Source of the DNA: a bacterium UBP3_UBA6266
GTDB taxonomy: Bacteria > Auribacterota > UBA6266
Direction of reading: 5' to 3'
DNA length: 9,358 nt
Assembly (NCBI GenBank): GCA_002440765.1
Contig: DJVC01000136.1
Coordinates: 1 to 9,358 of the forward strand
Shown: one piece after another, positions 1-8,143 of the stretch
How the letters are laid out: each line of letters begins with the position of its first letter
Position numbering within the stretch: position 1 is the stretch's first letter
Position numbers and translations under genes: made by a program
The notes under the pieces: generated by a model
The model's database searches: none
Told to the model about the DNA's origin: nothing
What the model saw: only the letters and a program-made list of their open reading frames with translations

Positions 1-702
1 TCCCACTCCCTCGGCCCCTTCGGTGGCCGAAAAGCCCTTATAACACCCCGTCAGGGCCACTATTATTGCGAAGAAAAAAGATTTTATTATTCCGTTTGCC
101 AAATCGAAATTATCAGTATAATCAAGCATGTTTTTCATAAAAAATGTCCCGTTTATCCCCATAAACTTAACGCCTATCAGGTATCCGCCCACTATGCCGA
201 CAAAAATGGAATAAGCAGTCAGCATCGGAACCAGCAATACACATGCAAGAAACCGGGGGACAACAAGATATTTAATAGGGTTACTTGCCAGGCTTCTCAA
301 TGCATCTATCTGTTCCGTAACCTTCATTGTGCCGAGTTCGGCGGCCATAGACGCCCCGACTCTGCCGGCAACCATAAGCCCCGTCAGGACCGGACCCAGT
401 TCGTTGGTCATTGACAATCCAACCAGGATACCTATCGACGTATCCATGGATATCTTATGTAATTGATAATATGACTGAACTGCCAGAACCATCCCGGTAA
501 AAATACCCGTCAGCAATACAACAGGGAGGGATTTTATCCCTATTTCTTTCATCTGGACAATAATGATTTCCCTTCTCGGAGGCGCAGTAAACATACACCA
601 TATTGTCTCGACAAACATCAGCGCCGCTTCGCCTAATTGTTTTATAATACCTAAAATCCTCCTGCCGAACATATCCACCAGTGACAGAAACAACGTTTTC
701 AT
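1..702 (-). CDS. mlaE: MlaE-type phospholipid ABC transporter permease (3' end cut by window edge)
   Basis: Inner-membrane permease of the MlaE family, which with an MlaF-type ATPase and an MCE-domain MlaD protein moves phospholipids between the inner and outer membranes. The reading frame opens at ATG (702) and stays open to base 1, giving 234 residues; the family usually runs to about 250-265, so roughly the last TM segment is missing. The family signature is clear at residues 100-135: NELGPVLTGLMVAGRVGAS, then AELGTMKVTEQIDAL. Hydrophobic segments follow at about 147-178 and 203-219, and an N-terminal amphipathic/hydrophobic region precedes them at about 55-75. A ribosome site AAGAAGG sits 5 bases before the ATG and overlaps the stop of the preceding AsmA-like gene; 10 bases separate stop and start. 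Partner mlaF and mlaD genes would be expected just beyond the left edge but are not visible. Family call is very secure; transport direction and substrate are inferred. Confidence 0.95.
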   Translation of the reverse strand, partial: MKTLFLSLVDMFGRRILGIIKQLGEAALMFVETIWCMFTAPPRREIIIVQMKEIGIKSLPVVLLTGIFTGMVLAVQSYYQLHKISMDTSIGILVGLSMTNELGPVLTGLMVAGRVGASMAAELGTMKVTEQIDALRSLASNPIKYLVVPRFLACVLLVPMLTAYSIFVGIVGGYLIGVKFMGINGTFFMKNMLDYTDNFDLANGIIKSFFFAIIVALTGCYKGFSATEGAEGVG

Positions 703-707
703 AAAAA

Positions 708-714
708 CCTTCTT
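708..714 (-). promoter_or_regulatory. Ribosome binding site of mlaE
   Basis: AAGAAGG on the minus strand, 5 T bases before the mlaE ATG at 702. It overlaps the TAA stop of the upstream AsmA-like gene (715-713), so translation of the two is probably coupled. Confidence 0.7.
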
Positions 715-3151
715 AATTTATATGGACATCCCTGTTATACCAATTCATAATTTTATCAGGAAGCTCGAAATCGACGTTATTAAAAATATTTTCCTCGTTA
801 AGATCGATGAACCCGACTACTTTAGTATCCCTGCTGTCTATGACCGCTCTGGAATTCGGCAAATCAATAACAGGTCCCGCCCCGTCAAGGGTTATATATA
901 CATCATCGATTCTCATGTTTCCCGAATAGCCGTCTTTAATTTTTAACTTACCGGTCGTATATATGTATGACGGATTTCCCTTCACCTGAAGATACCCGCT
1001 TATTAAACCTCCATACCTTGAGCCGGACGGCTCCATCTCCAGCTTTTTTAAATACGCCAGTTGAAAATCATCAAATTCAAATACAAAATCCAACTTCGCC
1101 GGGATATTAAAATCAAAATATCCTTTTGCGTTTATATATTTATCTATAAGTAAAGAATCTATGCTTATCCTTCTTTCATTAATTCTACCCTTTCCGACAA
1201 TATCGTCAAATATTAAAGTGCCTATACTTAAAAAAGTTGATTTAATCTCAAGGTTCTCCACATAAAAATCTCTAGTGTCATTATCAAAATTCATGTCCCC
1301 TGTCAATTCGATCTGCGTTTTGACCGGAAGAGAATGTATTTTAGTATTTTCAAACTCAAACACCGCGCCCAGTTTTCCCTCATCTATATTCAAATCCACA
1401 TTGATACTGCCGGAGCCTAATCTTAAGATATACCTGCTCTTCAATGACCAATTGCCGTATTCTCCGTAGAGAGTGGCGGTTCCTTCAATTGTATATTCAT
1501 CAAACAATGTCCTGTTTTTTGAAGCAAGAAGCAACTTATATTCGGCACATGTGGCGGGCTCGGACGAAAAATCTATTTTAAACCTGTCATCAGACTTTAA
1601 TCCGAAATACCCCGCCATCTTCAACTTGTCGCCTATTGTCATTTTCTCTATAATAACTTTTCTGCCGTTGCCTTTAAACGCACCATCCACTTTAATCTTG
1701 TCAAATTGTGAGTCCATAAAGGTTTTGGTTTTCAAAGTCCAGTCTTCAATGTCACCTTCCATTAAAAATGTCCCTGAAATCGGCATATCATCAATCCAAT
1801 TTTTCCCGATATCAGTTTTCATGAATTTCCTCATGTCTCCAATCTTTGCATCCTTTATCTCCGCTCTGATATTGAATTTCGGACCCTCATAGTAATAGAC
1901 ATCCCCGAACACCAAAATTTTATCGGTTATGTACAACTTGTCAAAAACCAGATGCCCCGCTTCCGCGGTAATGTTCCCGCTTACTTTGCTCTTATCTTTA
2001 TCTTTCAGGTTAAATTCCCCGTCTTTTGCCGATATATTGAAACCGGTTTCGGATATTCTTGTGCTTGAAGCAATAATGGAAAAAGAAATGTTTTCGATAA
2101 ATATATCGCCGGAATGAATCCCGTATCCGCCCCTAATCGACAATTCATTCAAAGGCCCCCGGAAATCGATGGAAGCATGCGCCCTGTCTTCACCGATTTT
2201 CATAATACCGTCGATAACGGGAACCTTCTCTCTGCTCAAGATGCCGTCGAAAGTAAAATCGCCGTCCCTTATAGACCCTTTCACGCCGGTAAATATTAAT
2301 TTGTCCCTGTCAACTTCAACCTTTCCCGACAAATCATAAACTTTTCCGGTGCCTTTCAGAAACCCGCCGGCTACCTGATCAAACAGCCATGTTGCCTGGG
2401 CTACATTATCATTTGAAAATACTATTTCCGCATCGAGTGTTCCCGCTGAAAGTTCAAAATAATCAAATATTCTGGGTGATGAAGACAGCTGATATTTGTT
2501 GATCTTAACATTTGTAATTATATCTTTTTCTTTGATATCTATTTTACTTTTTACCGATATAGTCCCATCGGAACCGCCTGTTCCGAATGCTCCTGAAAGG
2601 GCAATATCCGGTAAATTTTGCACTCCCGAATTAAGTTCTCCTGTTATGTTGACTGTCCTAACTTTCAGGCTTCCGTCGCCGTTAAATACGGCAACATCCC
2701 CTTTGCTGATACTCAACCTGATATTTTTTTTATTTAAAATCTCCGCTTCAAAAAGCTCGGGTGATATGCCTGATCTTTGTTTTGCCTCCGTAGACTCATC
2801 CGACGCCTTTTTAACATAAACAACAGGGTTATTAATCTCAACCAGATGTCTTGTGTCTTTATCCGCCAAAAAAAGTGCTGATAGCGTAAGATCGCTCTTA
2901 ACATCTTTCGCTTTGACCAGGATATTATAATTTCTGTATCTCCCTTCAATCTTCATATTTTCAAAACAAACGCCCTGTGTCAGCCCTCCTGTAATATTGT
3001 CCACGCTTACATCAAGGTTAAAAGCGGCCGAAATTCTCCATTCAATAAAAGGCCTGATAAACAGGTTCAGAAAATAACTTCTGAACAGAAAAAGAATTAT
3101 TAATCCGGCAAGTACGAACAAAGCGGTTTTGCGTAAAAATATTTTTTTCAT
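713..3151 (-). CDS. Large membrane-anchored AsmA/TamB-like protein (putative periplasmic lipid-transfer or envelope protein)
   Basis: 812 residues with no confidently recognised specific family. A basic N-terminus (MKKIFLRK) precedes a hydrophobic segment at about 9-31, read as an uncleaved signal anchor; the remaining ~780 residues should lie in the periplasm. That part is a long run of short alternating hydrophobic/polar beta-strand-like stretches with a recurring pattern of hydrophobic-x-G followed by a hydrophobic or aromatic residue, for example FRGPLNELSIRG (330-341), MEGDIEDWTLKT (464-475), LYGEYGNWSLKS (561-572) and VKGNPSYIYTTG (723-734). This texture is typical of the AsmA-like clan (AsmA, YhdP, YdbH, TamB), whose members form hydrophobic-grooved beta bridges across the periplasm and are linked to phospholipid transport to the outer membrane. 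I do not recognise a TamB C-terminal domain. The ATG overlaps the clpC stop as ATGA with no strong ribosome site of its own, suggesting translational coupling. Being followed by mlaE favours a lipid-trafficking role; function is inference only. Confidence 0.75.
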   Translation of the reverse strand: MKKIFLRKTALFVLAGLIILFLFRSYFLNLFIRPFIEWRISAAFNLDVSVDNITGGLTQGVCFENMKIEGRYRNYNILVKAKDVKSDLTLSALFLADKDTRHLVEINNPVVYVKKASDESTEAKQRSGISPELFEAEILNKKNIRLSISKGDVAVFNGDGSLKVRTVNITGELNSGVQNLPDIALSGAFGTGGSDGTISVKSKIDIKEKDIITNVKINKYQLSSSPRIFDYFELSAGTLDAEIVFSNDNVAQATWLFDQVAGGFLKGTGKVYDLSGKVEVDRDKLIFTGVKGSIRDGDFTFDGILSREKVPVIDGIMKIGEDRAHASIDFRGPLNELSIRGGYGIHSGDIFIENISFSIIASSTRISETGFNISAKDGEFNLKDKDKSKVSGNITAEAGHLVFDKLYITDKILVFGDVYYYEGPKFNIRAEIKDAKIGDMRKFMKTDIGKNWIDDMPISGTFLMEGDIEDWTLKTKTFMDSQFDKIKVDGAFKGNGRKVIIEKMTIGDKLKMAGYFGLKSDDRFKIDFSSEPATCAEYKLLLASKNRTLFDEYTIEGTATLYGEYGNWSLKSRYILRLGSGSINVDLNIDEGKLGAVFEFENTKIHSLPVKTQIELTGDMNFDNDTRDFYVENLEIKSTFLSIGTLIFDDIVGKGRINERRISIDSLLIDKYINAKGYFDFNIPAKLDFVFEFDDFQLAYLKKLEMEPSGSRYGGLISGYLQVKGNPSYIYTTGKLKIKDGYSGNMRIDDVYITLDGAGPVIDLPNSRAVIDSRDTKVVGFIDLNEENIFNNVDFELPDKIMNWYNRDVHIN

Positions 3152-5634
3152 TTACGCTTCTTTTTTTTGCTTTTATTCTCAATACTGATGTTGATTTTCG
3201 CATTCTTGGCAAAAACACGTAAAACCATTCCGGCTTTCGGTTTTTTTCTCAATATCTCTTCCGCTATGGTATCTTCGACGTGTTTCTGTATGGCGCGCTT
3301 CAAAGGCCTCGCGCCCAAAGCAGGCTTGTATGCGACTTTCAAAAGATTCTTTTTAGCTGAATCATCGACTTTAATCTCCAAATCTTTTCTGCCGAGATTT
3401 TCCTTTAATCTCCTGATTTCAAGATCAATAATATTGAAAAGGTCATCTTTCGTCAGAGGCTGGAAAACTATTATCTCATCTATCCTGTTAAGGAACTCAG
3501 GTTTAAATGTCGATTTGACTTCACTCAGGATTTTATCTTTCATTTTTTCATATGAGAAACTTTCGTCTCCCGCATGGAAACCAACGGTTGTCGCCTTTTC
3601 AATATAAGCAGCCCCTACATTAGAAGTCATTATGACCACAGTATTTCTGAAATCCACTTTTCTCCCGTAGCTATCCGTAAGCTTGCCTTCTTCCAGTATC
3701 TGCAGAAGAATATGCATAACATCCGGGTGAGCCTTCTCAATTTCATCAAAAAGCACAACCGAGTACGGTCTTCTTCTGACCTTTTCCGTTAACTGTCCGC
3801 CCTCTTCATAACCTACATAACCGGGAGGAGATCCGGTAAGTCGGGATACATTAAATTTCTCCATATATTCCGACATGTCAATCTGGATAAGTGCGTCCTC
3901 GTCATCAAACAAAAATTCGGCAAGGGCTTTTGCAAGCAGCGTTTTTCCTACCCCGGTCGGGCCCAGAAAAATGAAGGACCCTATAGGTCTTCTCGGATCC
4001 TTCAAATCAGCGCGCGAACGCCTCAGCGCTTTTGAAACCGCGGACACGGGTTCTTCCTGCCCTACTATTCTCTTATGTAATTCCTGTTCCATCCTGAGCA
4101 ATTTTTCGGTTTCGGCCTCTTCCAATTTAAAAACGGGTATACCGGTCCAGCGCGAAACCATTTGCGCAACTTCTTCTCCCCCGATATAAACCACTTTTTC
4201 CCTGTTTTCGTCATTCCATTTTCTTCTCTTTTTAGCAATCTCTTCGCGTAATGTCCTCTCTTTATCGCGGAGAGAAGCGGCATCTTCGAACGCCTGTCTT
4301 TTTATCGCAGATTCTTTATTTTTGACAATATCACTAAGAGACTCCTGCATATCTTTGAATTCCGGCGGTGTTGTCATCGCGGAAATTCTCGCTTTTGCCG
4401 AAGCTTCATCTATCAAATCTATTGCTTTGTCGGGAAGAAACCTGTCCGCTATATATCTGTCCGACAGCTTCGCGGCCAGGATCAGAGCTTCATCCGATAT
4501 AAGGGCATTGTGATGTTTCTCATACTTATCCTTTAATCCTTTCAATATCTGGACCGTTTCGTCAACTGACGGTTCCTCCACCTTAATTATCTGAAAACGC
4601 CTTTCCAAAGCGGCGTCTTTCTCAATAAATTTCCTGTATTCATTCATTGTTGTAGCGCCGATACATTGAACATCTCCCCGGGCTAAAGCAGGCTTAAGTA
4701 TATTTGACGCGTCAATAGCGCCTTCAGCCGCGCCCGCCCCGACGATAGTATGCAATTCATCAATAAACAAAATTACATCTTTTGAAGTTTTTATTTCCTC
4801 CATGACCGCTTTTATTCTTTCTTCGAACTGCCCGCGGTACTTTGTTCCGGCAATCATCAGAGCAAGGTCCAGTGTAACGAGTTTTTTATCAATCAATATC
4901 TCGGGCACCTCATTTTTTACTATAGAATGAGCAAGCCCTTCCACGATGGCAGTCTTCCCGACGCCCGCTTCGCCTATAAGGACAGGATTATTTTTTGTAC
5001 GCCTGCACAAGACCTGTATAACTCTCTCAATTTCATTTTTCCTGCCGATCACGGGGTCGAGTTTGTCATTTCTTGCCATTTCGGTAAGATCGCGGCCGAA
5101 AGCATCCAGAGCCGGGGTTTTTGCTGACTTTTTTGCCTCAAATGATTTACTCTCATGCAATGGTTCGGGAATGCCTTCTGATTCCTGGGTGTAATCCATT
5201 TCCATGAGTTCCTGCAGTATTTCCTCTTTAACTTTGTGAAGATCCAGCCCCAATTTAGTCAAAATACCCGCTGCTATGCCTTCCCCCTCTTTAATCAAAC
5301 CCAGCAGAATGTGCTCAGTGCCGACATAGGTATGATTCAATTTATTTGATTCTTCAACCGCAAGTTCTATAACCTTTTTAGCGCGGCCTGTTAACGGAAC
5401 ATCTCCCGCGACTTTTGTCTCAGGACCGGCTCCCACCGATTTTTCTATTTCCAGTCTTACCGTTTCAAAATCAATTCCCATCCTTCTCACAACATTAAAG
5501 GCGACTCCGTCCCCTAACTTGATTAGCCCCAGCAACAAGTGTTCCGTCCCTATATAACTATGGTTAAATCTATCCGCCTCTTTTCTTGCAAGAATAATTA
5601 CCTGTCTTGCTCTCGGAGTAAATTTATCAAACAT
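3148..5634 (-). CDS. clpC: ATP-dependent Clp protease ATP-binding subunit ClpC
   Basis: Cytoplasmic Hsp100/AAA+ unfoldase that feeds substrates, including phospho-arginine-tagged proteins, to the ClpP peptidase. It has 828 residues, the normal ClpC length. Two N-terminal Clp repeats (about 5-40 and 80-115) each carry GTEH(L/I)LLG; Glu31 and Glu107 match the phospho-arginine docking glutamates of the Bacillus protein. D1 has Walker A GEAGVGKT (221-228), Walker B VILFIDE (287-293), pore loop KYRG (265-268) and arginine finger ERRF (344-347). A short UVR-type middle domain (about 424-475) separates it from D2, which has Walker A GPTGVGKT (558-565), pore loop GYVG (605-608), Walker B VVLFDE (626-631), FLNR (714-717) and sensor-2 GAR (774-776). 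VGF at 684-686 fits the ClpP-docking loop. The short middle domain excludes ClpB. The protein ends in a lysine-rich tail (821-828). The ATG directly abuts the mcsB stop. Confidence 0.98.
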   Translation of the reverse strand: MFDKFTPRARQVIILARKEADRFNHSYIGTEHLLLGLIKLGDGVAFNVVRRMGIDFETVRLEIEKSVGAGPETKVAGDVPLTGRAKKVIELAVEESNKLNHTYVGTEHILLGLIKEGEGIAAGILTKLGLDLHKVKEEILQELMEMDYTQESEGIPEPLHESKSFEAKKSAKTPALDAFGRDLTEMARNDKLDPVIGRKNEIERVIQVLCRRTKNNPVLIGEAGVGKTAIVEGLAHSIVKNEVPEILIDKKLVTLDLALMIAGTKYRGQFEERIKAVMEEIKTSKDVILFIDELHTIVGAGAAEGAIDASNILKPALARGDVQCIGATTMNEYRKFIEKDAALERRFQIIKVEEPSVDETVQILKGLKDKYEKHHNALISDEALILAAKLSDRYIADRFLPDKAIDLIDEASAKARISAMTTPPEFKDMQESLSDIVKNKESAIKRQAFEDAASLRDKERTLREEIAKKRRKWNDENREKVVYIGGEEVAQMVSRWTGIPVFKLEEAETEKLLRMEQELHKRIVGQEEPVSAVSKALRRSRADLKDPRRPIGSFIFLGPTGVGKTLLAKALAEFLFDDEDALIQIDMSEYMEKFNVSRLTGSPPGYVGYEEGGQLTEKVRRRPYSVVLFDEIEKAHPDVMHILLQILEEGKLTDSYGRKVDFRNTVVIMTSNVGAAYIEKATTVGFHAGDESFSYEKMKDKILSEVKSTFKPEFLNRIDEIIVFQPLTKDDLFNIIDLEIRRLKENLGRKDLEIKVDDSAKKNLLKVAYKPALGARPLKRAIQKHVEDTIAEEILRKKPKAGMVLRVFAKNAKINISIENKSKKKKRK

Positions 5635-6702
5635 CTATTTACCTCTCTTTCGCGAAAATATATCTTTTAAAATTTTAGCCCTGTAAACATCTCTCTCGTG
5701 ATGTGTCAATTCCCTGCCCGCAAACTTCTGTAAATGAGCCGGCTGGGTTTGGATCCTTGACGCGTTTATTCTGTCGTTAGTTATATTTTTTGAATGCAAC
5801 AGGCCCAGGTCCACACCCAGTTTCAATATCGAAAGAAGATCGATGGTTTCCTTTGAAGATACAACCTTCGCATTTGAAAAAACACCGTATGCGCGGCCGA
5901 TTTTATCTTCGATTTCAATTCTTCTGTTTTTCAGGATTTTTTCTCTTGCCTTCTGCTCGTATCCGATAATTTCCTTAACCATTTTTTCAACATCAATAAT
6001 AATTTCCTCTTCGGACTTTCCAAGGGTAACCTGATTTGATATCTGAAAAATACTGCCGATGCTATGGGTCCCTTCTCCAAATGTCCCTCTTACGGCCAAA
6101 CCCAGTTTATTCACAGCCTGGAGAATCTGTCCTATCTGCTCATCGATAACCAGGGCCGGCAGATGAACCATAACGGATGCCCTGAGACCTGTCCCGACAT
6201 TGGTTGGACAGGAAGTCAAAAAACCGAATTCCTTATTTACCGCAAATTTAACTTTTTTTGACATTACCCTTTCAAATTCCCTGGAAAGGCTGAATGCCTC
6301 ATGAAGCTGAAGGCATGGATATAAAACCTGCATTCTCAGATGGTCTTCCTCATTTACCATAGAACTGATAATTTCGCCTTCCGAAACGGCAAGACCGCTG
6401 GAAATTTTACCCTGGGCATGTTCGAGACTGATAAGATATCTCTCGACAAGGAGCATCCTGTTGATTTTTGACAACTCATCGACTCTTAAAAACATACCCT
6501 TGCTGAAAAAATTCGATGATCTCAGGGCTTCAATCACTATATTATATGTTTCTTCTCTCTGAGATGACGAAGCCAAGTGGCAGAAGGGTTGTTTATCCAG
6601 ATTTCTTGCCAGTCTTATACGGCTTGAAAGCACTGTATCGGACTCATTACCCGAACCCGACAGCCAACTACCGATTTTTTTATGAAGGGTCTCAATTTCC
6701 AT
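5635..6702 (-). CDS. mcsB: Protein arginine kinase McsB
   Basis: Phosphagen-kinase-fold enzyme that phosphorylates arginine side chains of damaged proteins and so marks them for ClpCP. Numbering here is for the 355-residue form starting at ATG 6702. Visible motifs are VLSSRIRLARN (24-34), the catalytic NEEDH (117-121), TSCPTNVGTGLRASV (163-177; the cysteine is the likely counterpart of the redox-sensitive Cys167 of Bacillus), FGEGTHS (208-214) and ISNQVTLGKSEEEI (221-234). The C-terminal RDVYRA (337-342) matches the RDxxRA allosteric phospho-arginine pocket found in true McsB and absent from creatine/arginine kinases. An in-frame TTG at 6714 would add four residues (MKRK), but the ATG aligns the N-terminus almost exactly with Bacillus McsB up to the first conserved Trp, so I prefer it. 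The start overlaps the mcsA stop by 11 bases, indicating coupled synthesis with its activator. Confidence 0.97.
   Translation of the reverse strand: MEIETLHKKIGSWLSGSGNESDTVLSSRIRLARNLDKQPFCHLASSSQREETYNIVIEALRSSNFFSKGMFLRVDELSKINRMLLVERYLISLEHAQGKISSGLAVSEGEIISSMVNEEDHLRMQVLYPCLQLHEAFSLSREFERVMSKKVKFAVNKEFGFLTSCPTNVGTGLRASVMVHLPALVIDEQIGQILQAVNKLGLAVRGTFGEGTHSIGSIFQISNQVTLGKSEEEIIIDVEKMVKEIIGYEQKAREKILKNRRIEIEDKIGRAYGVFSNAKVVSSKETIDLLSILKLGVDLGLLHSKNITNDRINASRIQTQPAHLQKFAGRELTHHERDVYRAKILKDIFSRKRGK
5642..5648 (-). promoter_or_regulatory. Ribosome binding site of clpC inside the mcsB 3' end
   Basis: AGAGAGG on the minus strand lies 7 bases before the clpC ATG (5634) and is embedded in the last codons of mcsB. 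The mcsB TAG and the clpC ATG are adjacent (TAGATG), so stop and restart are immediate. Confidence 0.7.
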
Positions 6703-7195
6703 CTTTCGTTTCAATTTTCTTTCTTAATTCCTTGATCTGATCTCTGATTAACGCCGCTTCTTCGAATTCCTCGGATTTAACGGTTTCCGACAATCTTTTT
6801 TTCAAAGCTTCCAAACGGACTTTATCATTTTTCTCATCAATATATAAATCAGACTGCTCTATGAACCCAATGTGATGCGGGCTTTTATGAATCGTTTTTA
6901 ATAAAGGCAGCAGCTGCGTCCTGAAAACGGAGTAACACTCTGAACATCCTAATTTGCCTTTCTTTTTGAAATCCAGAAAAGTCATACCGCAATTCCCGCA
7001 CTTAGCCGTATTTTCAGAAACGTCTTTCCCTATCTGGGTTAAGCCGGCAAGGAGTTCGGAAATGTTAAAAGGCGTATTAACAAGTTCCTTCTTCTTAAAA
7101 CACTCTTCACACAAATTCAGCTTGATTACCTTGCCTCCGACAATCTCGGTATAGTGTATGGTAGCTTCAAACTTATGACAGGCATCGCAAAGCAT
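6692..7195 (-). CDS. mcsA: McsA, zinc-binding UVR-domain activator of McsB
   Basis: Small cytoplasmic adaptor that binds and activates the McsB arginine kinase. The 167-residue protein has four CxxC zinc-binding pairs, at Cys3/Cys6, Cys29/Cys32, Cys66/Cys69 and Cys84/Cys87, so all eight zinc-ligand candidates are present. A C-terminal UVR motif lies at about 126-161 (LEALKKRL..., then EFEEAALIRDQIKELRKKI), the same helical hairpin as in UvrB/UvrC and the ClpC middle domain. Length and arrangement match Firmicutes McsA; the immediate mcsB-clpC neighbours confirm the call over a generic UvrB/UvrC-motif protein. The ATG at 7195 lies 22 bases after the aminotransferase stop. Its ribosome site is weak: a GGGGA about 12-13 bases upstream, or AGAAG only 2 bases away. 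No CtsR-type tandem heptamer operator is visible ahead of it. Confidence 0.95.
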   Translation of the reverse strand: MLCDACHKFEATIHYTEIVGGKVIKLNLCEECFKKKELVNTPFNISELLAGLTQIGKDVSENTAKCGNCGMTFLDFKKKGKLGCSECYSVFRTQLLPLLKTIHKSPHHIGFIEQSDLYIDEKNDKVRLEALKKRLSETVKSEEFEEAALIRDQIKELRKKIETKDGN

Positions 7196-7217
7196 AACTT
7201 CTGCTTTTCCCCAAAAT

Positions 7218-8108
7218 TTATATATGAACTCCGGTTGTGTTAGTCAAATTTTTATAAAGCCTTATAAATTTTTTTGTCATGGACCCGGGCTTTCCATTTC
7301 CGATAATCCTTTTATCACATTCAACAACAGGGACGATCTCGGCAGCGGTCCCGGTAAGGAAACATTCATCCGCATTGAAAATATCATGCCTGGACATAAC
7401 AATTTGCTTAACTTCGATATTATCTCCTTTCGCAAGCTCAATAACCGTGTTCCTGGTAACTCCTTCCAGAGCTCCCATGTAAAGTGAAGGGGTTAAAAGA
7501 ACACCGTTTCTGACTACAAAAATGTTGTCTCCGGTGCATTCCGAAACGAAACCGTATGAATTAAGCATAATAGCTTCATGAAAGCCGGAGTTGACAGCTT
7601 CGATTTTAGCCATAATATTGTTAAGATAATTGAGTGACTTTACTCTGGGATTCAACGCTTCAGGACGGTTTCTCTGGGTGGGAACAGTAATAACTTTTAA
7701 CCCGTTTTTATAGAAAGATGCCGGATACAGCTGGATTTTATCAGCAATGATAATTATACTGGGTTTTGGGCAAAGGAACGGGTTTAACCCGAGTGTCCCG
7801 ATACCTCTGGTTATAACAAGCCGGATGTAAGTGCATAAGTTATTCTTTCTAACAGTGTTGAGGACATCGTCGATCATCTGGTTTTTGCTTATGGGTATCT
7901 TAAGCATTAACGTGTTGGCGGACTCATAAAGCCTGTCAATATGCTCTTTAAGCTTAAAAATCCTGCCGTTATAAACACGTATGCCTTCAAAAACTCCGTC
8001 TCCATAGAGCAATCCATGGTCAAAAACGGATATTCCTGCATTACCCCTGCTGTAAAACTTACCGTTGATATATATTGCAGACTTATCTTTTGACATCTTG
8101 CTTTTCAC
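7218..8108 (-). CDS. ilvE: Branched-chain amino acid aminotransferase (fold-type IV PLP enzyme)
   Basis: PLP-dependent aminotransferase class IV, most likely interconverting Leu/Ile/Val and their 2-oxo acids with glutamate/2-oxoglutarate as the amino partner, in the cytoplasm. The 296 residues fit the family length. Seen in order: FDHGLLYGDGVFEGIRVYNG (29-48), EHIDRLYESA (55-64), the catalytic lysine in PRVKSLNYLNN (Lys157), the PLP-ring glutamate in SECTGDNIF (Glu190) and the phosphate-binding TGTAAE (252-257). The FEGIRVY segment and the PRVKSLNYLNNIMAKIEA block favour IlvE over D-alanine aminotransferase or aminodeoxychorismate lyase, but substrate cannot be settled from sequence. The start is GTG at 8108, chosen because AAAGGAG lies 7 bases before it; an in-frame ATG at 8096 is 19 bases from that site. 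It is metabolically unrelated to its Lol and Mcs neighbours. Confidence 0.9.
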   Translation of the reverse strand: MKSKMSKDKSAIYINGKFYSRGNAGISVFDHGLLYGDGVFEGIRVYNGRIFKLKEHIDRLYESANTLMLKIPISKNQMIDDVLNTVRKNNLCTYIRLVITRGIGTLGLNPFLCPKPSIIIIADKIQLYPASFYKNGLKVITVPTQRNRPEALNPRVKSLNYLNNIMAKIEAVNSGFHEAIMLNSYGFVSECTGDNIFVVRNGVLLTPSLYMGALEGVTRNTVIELAKGDNIEVKQIVMSRHDIFNADECFLTGTAAEIVPVVECDKRIIGNGKPGSMTKKFIRLYKNLTNTTGVHI

Positions 8109-8115
8109 TTTAAAT

Positions 8116-8122
8116 CTCCTTT
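8116..8122 (-). promoter_or_regulatory. Strong ribosome binding site deciding the GTG start of ilvE
   Basis: AAAGGAG on the minus strand, 7 bases before GTG at 8108, in the 35-base gap after the lolD TAG. It is the best Shine-Dalgarno match in the window and selects GTG 8108 over the downstream ATG at 8096. Confidence 0.8.
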
Positions 8123-8143
8123 CAGGACAATACGGATATTATT

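Noticed and set aside
563..946. Plus-strand open frame of 127 codons across the mlaE / AsmA-like junction
   Set aside because: It lies antisense to two genes with strong coding signal, resembles no known family, and has no convincing ribosome site.
1473..1892. Plus-strand open frame of 139 codons opposite the AsmA-like gene
   Set aside because: Antisense shadow of the 812-residue gene; Ser/Leu/Pro/Phe-rich composition typical of a reverse-strand artefact.
3167..3607. Plus-strand open frame of 146 codons opposite the clpC 3' end
   Set aside because: Antisense to the highly conserved ClpC D2 domain; the apparent hydrophobicity results from reading lysine/glutamate codons backwards.
3148..5634. 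Alternative naming of the AAA+ protein as ClpB or ClpA
   Set aside because: The short UVR-type middle domain, the VGF ClpP-docking loop and the mcsA-mcsB neighbours indicate ClpC.
7240..7248. GTCAAA-like half site near the ilvE 3' end, reminiscent of a CtsR heptamer
   Set aside because: Only one half-site is present, without the tandem partner at the right spacing, and it falls inside coding sequence.
7246..7276. AT-rich near-palindrome (TTTATAAAGCCTTATAAA) followed on the plus strand by a T run, resembling a terminator
   Set aside because: It lies within the last codons of ilvE, the stem is almost all A-T with mismatches, and on the transcribed minus strand no clean T run follows it. On the plus strand there is no gene to terminate.
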